The translations under genes and the position numbers were made by a program. Below the pieces are notes generated by a model. The model saw only the letters and a program-made list of their open reading frames with translations. It made no database searches and was not told where the DNA came from. Positions 11,868 to 22,543 of a stretch of 64,000 nt of DNA are shown piece by piece. Source of the stretch: Curvularia sp. ZM96 (lineage: Eukaryota; Ascomycota; Dothideomycetes; Pleosporales; Pleosporaceae); assembly GCA_022457065.1 (NCBI GenBank), contig JAJGBQ010000007.1, positions 1,860,001 to 1,924,000 of the forward strand. The letters are read 5' to 3'. How positions within the stretch are numbered: position 1 is the stretch's first letter; every line of letters begins with the position of its first letter.

Positions 11868-14233
11868 ATGTCGTCAAGCTCGGATCCGCAAGCGCAACAG
11901 GACGATGACACACTGCTCCAAGAAGCTCAAAGCCAAACAACGACAAGCTTTGAGGATTTCCGCTCCAGTTTCACGCCTGAACAAATGAGATACGTCGGAA
12001 TGGCTTTCACCTCGTACACCTCTCCAGAACAGCTTGGATTCGCAGGCAGAGTGATCACAAACTGCATGATACGTGAGCAGTTTGCAATGTTCATAGGCAC
12101 GAACAACCAAGAAGCGCCAGACCGACCGAGCATGACTTCGAGCCAGCGTCCTCCGACCTCTTCTGCGCCTCAAGCTGAAGCTCGTCGGCCGAATGGAGAT
12201 GCTCAGGCCGAGCAGAATCAACAACCGGTGGCAAGGCGCCCAAAACTTGCAACAGATCTGTCAACGCAAAAGCCTAGCGGATCGCCGAAGCCTACCACAC
12301 TGATGAAGGGGGAGAAAGCCCTCTCAGCAATACCAGGTGCGGCGTCTCCTCCTGCCTCGGGCACCAAAGCTCGTAAAAAGTGGGAGGCTGATCGAGATGC
12401 GGATATGGAGGTGCGAAAAAGTATATATCCTATTTCCCCAGGGAAAAGGCTCCCTTCGGGGCCACCCTTTGATTTGAGCTGTGCGACCAACTCAATCTCT
12501 GAATGGGTGCATTATACGTCTTGTAAGATCCTCTACAGTTTCAACTTTTGAGCTCATTCTAACTTTTCAATTTTTCTTAGACGCACCAGGGTTCATCATG
12601 AACCGCGACGCCGCCGAGCGAAAAGCGCAAGAGGCTGCCGAGAAGAAAAACCCGAGAGATCGCTCAGCTGAGAGAAGTTGAAGCCGCCAGACAGAGAGAA
12701 ATTGAAGCCGAGGAGCGAGCTTTAAATGAGGAGTTTGAGCCCAAGAAAAGAGAATTGGCAGAACGCAAGCGACTTTTCTCTTAGGCTACATTCAGGCAGA
12801 CTCCAGGTGCGTCCCTTCCTGCCCCGTCCATTTCTCTCTTCCAGGATGAGGAGTTTCTCAGGCGGCTGAGGAGTGAGATGCAGAGACTGACGGACATCTC
12901 TGCAGATACCTCGCCCAAAACGCCCAACACTCCATCCGCCAACAACGCCCCCGACGACAACGCCGACGCCGACAACAGCGATGCACCAGACGCGCGTGTT
13001 TCGCCCAGCCCAACTGGAAGAAACACTTCAACCTCGCAGAAGACCACACCAAAATTAGAGCCGGGCAAGCTGCGCAACCCTCCCTGCCTCACCTGCGTAA
13101 GCGCTATCTACTTTGGCCGGGCGTCGTATTGTCGAGTGGCCAATGGGCCAAAGACGAGCCGCTGCTACTCATGTAGCAAGAACTCCAAGAAATGCGTGCC
13201 TCTGTAAGTCTCCTTCTCCTTCTCTTACCTCAATGGTTTGCTTTGAGCTTGAGGTTTTCTAACTACTTCTTGTAGGCCAGACGGCTTGATTTAAATGAGT
13301 TCTATAGATTAACGAGATATGTGGCGTTGTGCCTACTGAAGGATCTTCCGCCAAACGCGAGGTTGGAGATCCTCGTCCTGTGCCATGCTTTGGCTGCTTG
13401 TGCTCTGCGCACAGTGGCAAGAGTCGTGGTACCTGCTATGACAATAAACTTGGTGGTGAGCGTTGCTTCATGTGCGCTTCAGGGTACAGGTGCACTCCTA
13501 TGTAAGTGTTGCAATCGTTCTAGTAACTAATGTATACTAACAAATTATAGTCCTAAACCTATGACAAAGCCCGGGACGACCACCGCGTGTCCAAGCGCAA
13601 ACAAAACATCTAGTGCTGCTCGTGGTGTCAAACAAGGTAAGCTCTACTTCATCAAGAGAAACTGGCAATTTGGCCCTGGCCCTGATTTTTATGATCCTTT
13701 CGTGGTCGCTAATCATGCTCCAGGCCTCCTCAGTAAGCAAAAATTGGATTTGCTCGAAGCGCAGCGTGGAATCAAAAGAAAGGCTACTCCTAGCGAACCT
13801 GGGACTCCAAAGCGCACCGCTCCCAGGCTGCTAGCCACTCACCATAGTAGCTTTTTCCCTCGCTCTGCTCGTACACCCAACGTTTTCCAATCTCCAACGC
13901 CAACCCATTCTTCTTTTACAGATCGTCTAACGGGTAATGCTCTTCTTGAACGAGGTCATGTTCGTTCTTTGACCAACCAAACTCTGGGTTCTACTATCGC
14001 GCCTGCTCCCGTGCCTGCTCAGGTAACCACGCCCATTAGAACTGCTCCTGCTCCATCAACTCTATTCTCAGCCGTCTGATGCTGCTCCTGGCCTGGCGGA
14101 TTTCGACTTTAGGGAGCTTACGGACTTTGATCCCGCCTTGTTTGAGAGCTACGAGAATCGGGTCGAGTTTCTCCATATCTGTGGTCACATTGACCATGTT
14201 AGTGTAAAGGTTGAACGTAGCAGCGAGCAATAA
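11868..14233 (+). pseudogene. Broken cysteine-rich, coiled-coil hypothetical gene
   Basis: Exon 1 (11868-12521) starts MSSSSDPQAQQDDD and splices over 12522-12580 into a Lys/Glu/Arg-rich coiled coil. At about 12641-12651 (AAGAAAAACCC) the frame changes by one base; the other frame continues the coiled coil (REIAQLREVEAARQREIE) to an in-frame TAG at 12782, beyond which the same frame runs on for 140 codons. It ends in a zinc-binding-like motif, C-x2-C-x11-C-x10-C-x2-C-x6-C (about 13080-13200). A second, similar motif lies at 13386-13500 behind an intron-like gap that I cannot join in frame. The C-terminal part then splices cleanly (13502-13550; 14021-14069) to a stop at 14233. One frameshift, one CAG-to-TAG type stop and one failed join argue for a pseudogene. 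I do not recognise the family. Confidence 0.5.
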
Positions 14234-14279
14234 CTCAGAGAAGTGTAAGATTGATTCATGCCTTTCTATGTCTATCCTT

Positions 14280-14529
14280 AGGTTCTTCCTATACAAGCCA
14301 ACAGAGGCGTACCGTGGGATCGCCTACTCAACGCTCTCGCAGCACTGTGGTAGCGAAGGGTCTTCGCCAGGATCGTTGGGAGTTTATTCTAAGGTACTCT
14401 TGGCCCTGTGTGCCAACGATCCTCCGTCAAGACGACGTCTCGACACTGTCGCGACGTCGCACCCTTACAGTTAGGGACTCGCTCCGCCGCCTTCTTCGCC
14501 GTCGCTGTGCTCCCTCCTCTGGTGCGTGA
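14280..14529 (+). pseudogene. Possible coding remnant downstream of the cysteine-rich pseudogene
   Basis: Behind an acceptor-like CTTAG, two overlapping frames look coding in succession: VPWDRLLNALAALW, then after a one-base shift VVAKGLRQDRWEFILRY and an Arg-rich end stopping at 14529. This could be the degraded 3' end of the preceding gene or of another family member. No domain is recognisable. Confidence 0.3.
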
Positions 14530-14862
14530 TTGGCTGGCGATTGCTTTCTTTTGTGCTCCCCGCTCCTATTTTGTATGATACCCAGTTTCGGCCACCTATG
14601 ACCGCTCGTTAGGAGCCTAGAATAAACTCCAATCTTTCTAATTTCTGACCAATTCATCGTTTGTGATTGCTGAAGCGTAGGTGATGTTGAAGCTCCCAAA
14701 GCATAGCCGCCTTAATCTACTTTGTATATGAACACCTGCTTGAGTGACAGTGGGCGATCCGTCATTTTCTCAACATCCATTTTCTCTCAGGTACCGGCAT
14801 CTTCATGTCTTTTGATCTGTCATTCAGCTTCTTGTTCAAGAACTCAAATCACTCTATTTGGA

Positions 14863-14980
14863 TAATTTAGATTTCCGCAGTACCCGAGGGCTATCAAAAA
14901 GAATAGGAACGAAAACGCATAAGTGCCCTTCACCTTCAGTTGCAGCCTAGGATTCCGAATGGCCTAATTGATTGGTGGGT
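14863..14980 (+). repeat. Inverted-repeat arm, left of the clathrin gene
   Basis: A ~118-bp segment that recurs inverted at 21903-22035. A 52-bp core (14921-14972) is identical to the reverse complement of 21911-21962, with patchy similarity on either side. It lies about 290 bp upstream of the clathrin ATG. Confidence 0.85.
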
Positions 14981-15262
14981 CTGGCCGACGTCACTGGGAG
15001 CTGTATCCTTGGACTTACCTGATTGGGTGCTTACCTCATCACGGAAAGGGCGATCCAGCGTATGTGGAAACAACACGAGCTCCTTTCTCGAAAAGCATCA
15101 CCTACCCCAGCCTCCACCCCGCCTTAAGCACCCGTCTCTCATTTCCTATCGCGCGATTTCGGAGTTGTGCATCTGGGTCTACTTCTTCTCCTTCTTTTTC
15201 CCGATACCCGATTCTTGCGCGCTCGCTCACTCCGGTGAGCTCGGAGCTGGACTGTCGCAAAC

Positions 15263-18200
15263 ATGGCCCAGCGACAGGTTCCATTGCACGTCACACAGCC
15301 GACGCTGGTATGATGCCAATTGGAGTCGTCTTTTGTGTCATAACTAAAGCTAACGATTGGCAGCTCACGAACCTGAACATCCTCGTACGTTGGCTCAGGG
15401 CCCAGTTCACGGCAGTATAGTCAGCAATGCAGAACGCTAACAGGAACTACAGCCGGCGTCGATATCATGGCAAAACTGCGTATGTAGCTCCTTTGGAAAG
15501 AGTTGGTGTTCGCAGGAATGCTAACAGTGTGTCCAGACACTCGAGTCCGACAAGTATGTCTGTGTCCGCCAGGTCAACAACGAAGCCAACGCTCCCGCCG
15601 AGACCGTCATCATCGACCTTAAGAACACGAACAATATCATTCGGAGACCAATTCGTGCCGATAGCGCCATCATGCACTTGACAGAGCCCATCATAGCTCT
15701 CAAGGCACAGGGCCGGACATTGCAGCTGTTCAACCTCGAGACAAAGGAGCGCCTGCAAACGTACAGCCACCAAGAGGATATTCAGTTTTGGAGGTGGATC
15801 AGCCAGACAACTCTTGCGCTTGTCAGCACAAAAGCTGTGTACCACTGGGATGTCCTCGACTCGAAGAACGCTGTTGCGCCGCGTAAGATCTTCGACCGAC
15901 AAGAGCAGCTCGAGGTATGCAGACTTGCCTAGGCATTGCTCATCATATCTAACTCACCGTGTAGAACAACCAAATCATCAACTATGTTACCAACGATGAT
16001 GAAAGCTGGTCTTGCTTGGTTGGCATTACCTCCAACCCAGCCGGTGGCATCCGTGGCAACATGCAGCTCTTTTCAAAGGCAAGAAACGTGAGCCAGCCTC
16101 TTGAGGGTCATGCTGCCACCTTCGGATCCCTGCGCCTCGATGGTGCATCGAGCGACACCAAGATCTTCGCTTTTGCCGTCAAGTCGTCCTCTGGGGAGGC
16201 CAAGATCAATATCGTCGAGGTCGACCACAATGCCGCGAACCCAGCCTTCCCGAAGCGCCTCATCCCAATCCACTGGCCCGCCGAGGGTACTGGTGACTTT
16301 CCGCTGGGCATTCACATTGCACACAAATATGGCATTTTAATTGTAATCACGAAATTCGGTTTCATTCACCTCCACGATCTTGAGACTGGTACTGCGCTAT
16401 TCCTGAACCGGATATCCGAAGAAACAGTCTTTACCACCGCGCGGGATGACGAAGGCACTGGTGTAGTTGTCATCAATAAGCGAGGACAGGTACTTCACAC
16501 GACGATTCGCGAAGACACCCTGATTCCGTACATCATGGAGAACCCAGCATGCGCCGAGATCGCTTACAAGTTGGCGTCAAAGGGAGGACTCCCAGGCGCA
16601 GACCAGCTCTACTCGCAGCGCTTTGAGACACTCATGTCCCAGGGAAATTATGCAGAGGCAGCCAAGGTCGCGGCCAACTCACCTAGGGGTTTCCTTCGCA
16701 CGATGAACACAATCAACAGGCTACGACAAGTTCCCAGCCAGCCCGGTCAGATTACCACGCTTTTGCAATATTTTGGTCAATTACTGGACAAGGGCGGCTT
16801 GAACAAGGAGGAGACTCTAGAGCTAGCCCGACCCGTGTTTGCGCAGGGCCGTAAACATCTCATCGAGAAGTGGCAGAAGGAGGGCAAGCTTCACTGCTCT
16901 GAAGAGCTTGGTGACCTTGCCAAACCACATGATCTGAATCTTGCTCTGCTCATCTACAAGGAAGCAAATGTCCCTCAGAAGGTTGTCGCAGCACTTGCAG
17001 AGCTCGGTCACTACGACCTCATTCTCCAGTACTGTACAGGCGTGGGATACACGCCCGACTACAACGTATTACTTCAGCACGTCATGCGAGTAAATCCGGA
17101 CAAGGGCAGCGAATTTGCGTCTCAGCTGGCTAAAAATGAGGGTGGCCCGCTTATCAGCATTGACCGCGTTGTCGACATCTTTCAATCTCAGGGCATGGTC
17201 CAGCAGGCCACTGCCTTCCTTCTGGACGTCCTCTCCAACGACTTGCCTGAGGAAGGACATATGCAGACTAAGCTGCTGGAAATGAACCTCCTCAATGCTC
17301 CTCAGGTTGCGGATGCTATCTTGGGCAATGAGATGTTCCACCACTACGACAAGACGCGTATCGCTCAACTTTGCGAGAATGCTGGCCTGCTCACTCGGGC
17401 TCTGGAGCACAATGATGACCCAGCAGCTATCAAGCGCATCATTGTTCAAACCGACAAGCTCCCAGAAGAGTGGTTGATCAACTATTTCGGCCAATTAACG
17501 GTAGAACTCTCGCTCGAGTGTTTGGACGCCATGCTTACAACAAATATCCGCCAAAATCTGCAAGCCGTCATTCGCATTGCCCAAAAGTACTCTGACCTGC
17601 TGGGCGCCACTCGGATCATTGATCTCTTGGAGAAGCACCGCACTGCCGAGGGCCTGTACTTTTTCCTCGGCTCCATTGTCAACGTGAGCGAGGACCCTGA
17701 TGTTCACTTCAAGTACATTGAGGCCGCGACTACCATGGGTCAACTTAACGAGGTTGAGCGTATCTGTCGTGAGAGCAGTAAGTATCCCCTGGCAAATACA
17801 ACACCGTTTCTGCGCAACATAGCACTGACTTCCAATCTAGATTACTTGAACGGCGAAAAGGTCAAGAACTTCTTGAAGGAGGCCAACTTGACCGAACAGC
17901 TGCCTCTCATCATTGTCTGCGATCGCTTCAACTTTGTTCATGACTTGGTTCTTCACCTTTACAAGAAGCAGCAATTCAAGTCCATCGAAGTCTACGTCCA
18001 GCGCGTCAACCCTGCCCGTACCCCGGCGGTCATCGGAGGTCTTCTTGATGTGGACTGTGACGAAAACATCATCAAAGGCTTGTTGGCCTCCGTCACACCA
18101 TCATCCATTCCCATTGACGAGTTGGTCGCCGAGGTGGAGTCGCGCAATCGTCTGAAGCTGCTTCTGCCATTTTTGGAACAGACTCTGGCCAGCGGCAACC

Positions 18201-20998
18201 AGCAGCAAGCAGTATACAATGCGTTGGCCAAGATCTACATTGACAGCAACAACAACCCTGAGAAGTTCTTGCAAGAGAACGACCAGTACGATACTCTCGT
18301 TGTCGGAAAGTACTGTGAGAAGCGTGATCCTAACCTTGCGACGATCTGCTATACCAAAGGTCAGAACGATCTTGAGCTGGTCAACATCACCAACGAGAAT
18401 GCCATGTACAAGGCTCAGGCCCGTTACCTACTCGAGAGGGCTGACTCCGAGATCTGGGATTACGTTCTAAGGTAAGCGCATCTGTCGCTTTGTGCCAAAT
18501 AGTTGAGTGCGGCTAACTTCATATCAGTCCCAATAACATACATCGTCGATCACTTGTCGACCAGGTTATTTCGTCAGCAGTTCCTTCCTCTACCGATCCA
18601 GACAAGGTTTCAGTTGCAGTCAAGGCTTTCATCACCGGTGATATGCCTGCAGAGTTGATTGAACTGCTGGAGAAGATTATTCTCGAGCCTTCGACTTTCA
18701 GCGACAACCCCTCCCTGCAGAACTTGCTGATTCTTACCGCCTGCAAATCTGACCGTGGCAGGGTCATGAACTACATCGAGCAACTTGACCAATACACGCC
18801 TGAAGACATTGCACAGCAGTGTATCGAGGTTGGCATGTTCGATGAGGCTTTTGAGATTTACAGGAAGCATGAGAATCATGTCGAGGCCGCCAATGTTCTC
18901 ATCGAGCACATCGTCAGCATTGACAGAGCCCAAGAGTATGCCGACCGCGTCGACTTGCCCCAGGTATGGAGCAGAGTTGCAAAGGCACAGCTGGACGGAC
19001 TTCGTGTTTCAGACTCCATCGAGTCCTATATCCGTGCCGAGGATCCATCCAATTTCTTGGAAGTCATCGAAATCGCTACACATGCTGGCAAGGACGAGGA
19101 CCTCATCAAGTTTCTGAGGATGGCTCGTAAGACACTTCGCGAAGTCCCCATCGACACTGCTTTGGCTTTCTGCTTTGCCCGAACGAATCAGCTGTCCGAA
19201 CTTGAAGACTTCCTTCGTGCCACGAATGTTGCGGACGCCGAAGCTTCTGGAGACAAGGCTTACGAGGAGGGTTACCATGAGGCTGCCAAGATCTTCTACA
19301 CCAGCATCTCCAACTGGGCCAAGCTCGCTACTACTCTGGTCCACCTTGAAGACTATCAGGCTGCCGTCGAGTGTGCCAGGAAGGCGAACTCGATCAAGAC
19401 ATGGAAGCAAGTCCACGAGGCATGTGTCGCCAAGAAGGAATTCCGTCTTGCACAAATTGCCGGCCTCTCCCTCGTGGTCCATGCTGAAGAATTGAACGAT
19501 TTAGTGAAGCAATACGAAAGAAATGGTTTCTTCGACCAACTCATAGACTTGCTTCAGGCCAGTCTTGGACTTGGTAAGCACAGCATTTCCTTTTTGTTTT
19601 CTTTATGTTCCTATAATCTTTTGTTATATTGTTCCCTTGCCGTCTTTTATACTTTTCTGTGTTCTGTCAACACACTGTATCTGCCACAGACATGCAGTGA
19701 AAGAAATTTCTTTATCAGCTCTGCAATATATCACGCGCTAACGCTACAATAGAGAGAGCCCACATGGGGATGTTCACTTCCCTTGGAGAGGCTCTTGCCA
19801 AATACAAGCCGGAACTTTTGATGGAACACTTGCGCTTGTTCTGGGCTAGAATAAACATTCCCAAGCTTCTGAAAGCATGCGAAGAGGGACATTTCTGGAG
19901 TAAGTTTCATTTTTCTTCTGAACTTGAGCAGTGCTAACGACACTCAAGACGAGCTTGTTTTCCTCTACCAGGTCTACTCAGAGCCTGACAATGCCGCCCT
20001 TGCCATGATGGAGCGAGCAGCCGACGCTTGGGAGCACCAGGCATTCAAAGACACCATCATCAAGGCCACCAACTCTGAGATCTGCTATCGTGCTATCGGG
20101 TTCTACTTGGAAGAGCATCCAACCCTACTTACGGACCTCCTGCAAGCACTCACTCCTCGGGTTGACGTCAATCGTGTGGTCCGGATGTTTGCGAAGTCTG
20201 ACAACATTCCTCTGATCAAGCCGTTCCTCCTCAACGTCCAGTCGCAAAACAAGCGTGAGGTGAACAACGCTCTTCATGACCTTCTGATTGAGGAAGAAGA
20301 CTACAAGACACTTCGGGACTCTGTCAACAACTATGACAACTACGATCCAGTAGCTCTTGCACAGCGCCTCGAGAAGCATGATTTGGTATTCTTCCGCCAG
20401 ATTGCGGCTGATATCTACCGTAAGAACAAGAGATGGGAGAAGTCCATTGCGCTGTCCAAGCAAGACAAGCTCTTCAAGGATGCCATTGAAACTGCGGCTA
20501 TGTCTGGCAAGCCGGACGTCGTTGAAGAATTGCTTCGCTACGTAAGTCGATCCATGACATCGTTGAGAAATGAAACTGACTCCAAATATAGTTTGTCGAC
20601 ATTGGCAGTCGTGAATGCTACGTTGGCATGCTTTATGCCTGCTATGACCTTCTTCGCCCTGACATCATCCTCGAAATGTCGTGGCGCAACGGTCTTAATG
20701 ACTTCACTATGGTATGTATCCGCCATTTGGTATCACAATGCTCAAACTGACATCTCTGTAGCCATATATGATCAACCTCATTGCTCAGCAGACAGCATCT
20801 CTTGAACAGCTGAAGAAGGATAATGAAGAGCGCAAGGCCCGCGAAGCCTCGCAGCAGAAGAAGGAGGAGGACACCCCGATCCTGGGTTCACGTCTGATGC
20901 TCACGCAAGGTCCTATGGGCTCGGCTCCCTCTCCAGGACCCTATGGCCAGGCGAATGGCATCACACCACAACCCACTGGAGGCTTCCGGCCTTTCTAG
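15263..20998 (+). CDS. CHC1: Clathrin heavy chain
   Basis: Eleven exons: 15263-15307, 15364-15384, 15453-15479, 15537-15914, 15965-17777, 17841-18471, 18528-19573, 19753-19899, 19949-20541, 20592-20711, 20762-20998. All joins are GT..AG and in frame; total 1685 aa, the usual length. The protein forms the legs of the clathrin triskelion coating endocytic and trans-Golgi vesicles. The N-terminal beta-propeller includes TLESDKYVCVRQ, RRPIRADSAIMH and IALKAQGRTLQLFNLE. The long alpha-solenoid of CHC repeats follows, with hallmark segments NFLKEANLTEQLPLIIVCDRF, GLLDVDCDENIIKGLL and LFWARINIPKLLKACEEGHFW. The tail has a coiled segment and a Gly/Pro-rich end. Exons 2 and 3 are microexons of 21 and 27 nt, supported by alignment to fungal N-termini. 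The 63-nt intron at 17778-17840 has no stop and a length divisible by three, so it is easily mistaken for exon. Confidence 0.96.
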
Positions 20999-22543
20999 TG
21001 ACTTGCGGCGAAGAAGATATCATTTCTTTGGACTGCTGGGCTGCAAGGTCAACTCCGACTTAGGCGTTGACATTCAATGGGACGTGCAAAAGTTGATGAG
21101 GGATGCATATATTCAGGCAGTAGGCATGTACTTTAGTCCAGCTCATGACATGGTTTTGTGACACATCCTTTAATATGCGAGTCCCATGCTACACACGCAT
21201 CTATATGCAAATTCTTCTACACTTACCATCTTCTGATGTACGCCTAGCCGGAGACGTCGGTTGATCAAGCCTACCTGCTAGAGTAGCTAATGGATTGTGT
21301 GGTTTCTGCTTTAGCTGATGACTCCTGGATCATGTCGTCGTCGAGGCGCTCACCAACCTCTGGTCGTGAGCGTATCCATGACATTTAGTAGTCGACGCTG
21401 ATCATAGAGCACAACCAGTGTGACTTCTATCTGCCTAATCCTACAGTACATGTATCCTGCTAGTTTCGACGAAAATATTTGACGTTACGATGTTGTGACA
21501 ACTACAGCTTCTCTGACAGGTGCCCGTTGATGTTAACGCTTAGTGCACGTTTCTCTTACATACAACTCGCGAACTGTCCCTTGGCCTCGCGTTAACGACC
21601 TCTTGTCCTGACTGTTGTTCAGGAGATAGACTATGTGTAGTTGTCTGAGGCACAACAGCGGTAGCACGATCCATCAAGAATTGTTTCTGAATAATAGAAT
21701 TAACGAGAATAGCCTCTAAAGCTGAAATCTTCCTTAGGTCTTCACAAGACTGTTATGGCACTGCCAGGCATTTACTACTATACTTAATCTGGCTAACTGA
21801 CTTATACCCATCATCATTTTGTATTAATACCGTTTTCTTTTAGGTTGCTTTCTACTCGTCTGGGGCAGGCGGTTCAGCAGCGATAGAAAGGAGAGCGTAA
21901 CTACCCACCCATCAATTAGGCCATTCGGAATCCTAGGCTGCAACTGAAGGTGAAGGGCACTTATACTTTTTCGTTCCTAGTCTTTGATATTTTATACCTT
22001 GATAGCACCCAGGCAACTACGAGAGTCTAAATTGTCGAAACAGAAACCAATTCAGAGAAAGTGAGCTCAACTGCACTGCGCATATCTCCGTTTAGTGCTC
22101 ACTGTTACATAGTAAGTAATATATAACTGTGACAAATACAGCTGCTTTACAAAATCAAGTTGCAAGGGATGGGAGTACAGTAAACAACAAATATCTGTGA
22201 CAACTACAGCTACTTTTGAAGTCGTGATTTCACCAAATACTTGATATAGGGCAATTCTGTAGGCCGCCATTTCTAGTTCCACCAGTTGGGGGAGAGGGTT
22301 GCTTCCACTTCTCTGGCTACATCACTATGTAAGGGATTTATGTATCACCGGCAGTCCAAGGTAGAGACAAACTGTTTCATGATAATTAGAGCCTATATGT
22401 ATAACGCATAGAAACTATACATAAGCAATACACATTAATTGACGATTACCAAAAGTGTTTGTCCACCGTTCTAGGACATAAAAACCATTGTACAAATAGA
22501 GTCACGTTACGCCCAGCAAATAACAAGACCTCAGGTGACAAAC
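20999..22543. other. Convergent intergenic region between clathrin and EIS1 genes
   Basis: About 1.5 kb between two 3' ends. Apart from the inverted-repeat arm at 21903-22035, I see no gene, tRNA or element. Short open frames lack recognisable content. Confidence 0.5.
21903..22035 (-). repeat. Inverted-repeat arm, right of the clathrin gene
   Basis: Reverse-complement copy of 14863-14980, with a 52-bp identical core at 21911-21962. It lies about 900 bp past the clathrin stop codon. No terminal repeats or coding content; it could be a dispersed MITE-like remnant or a rearranged duplicate. Confidence 0.85.
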
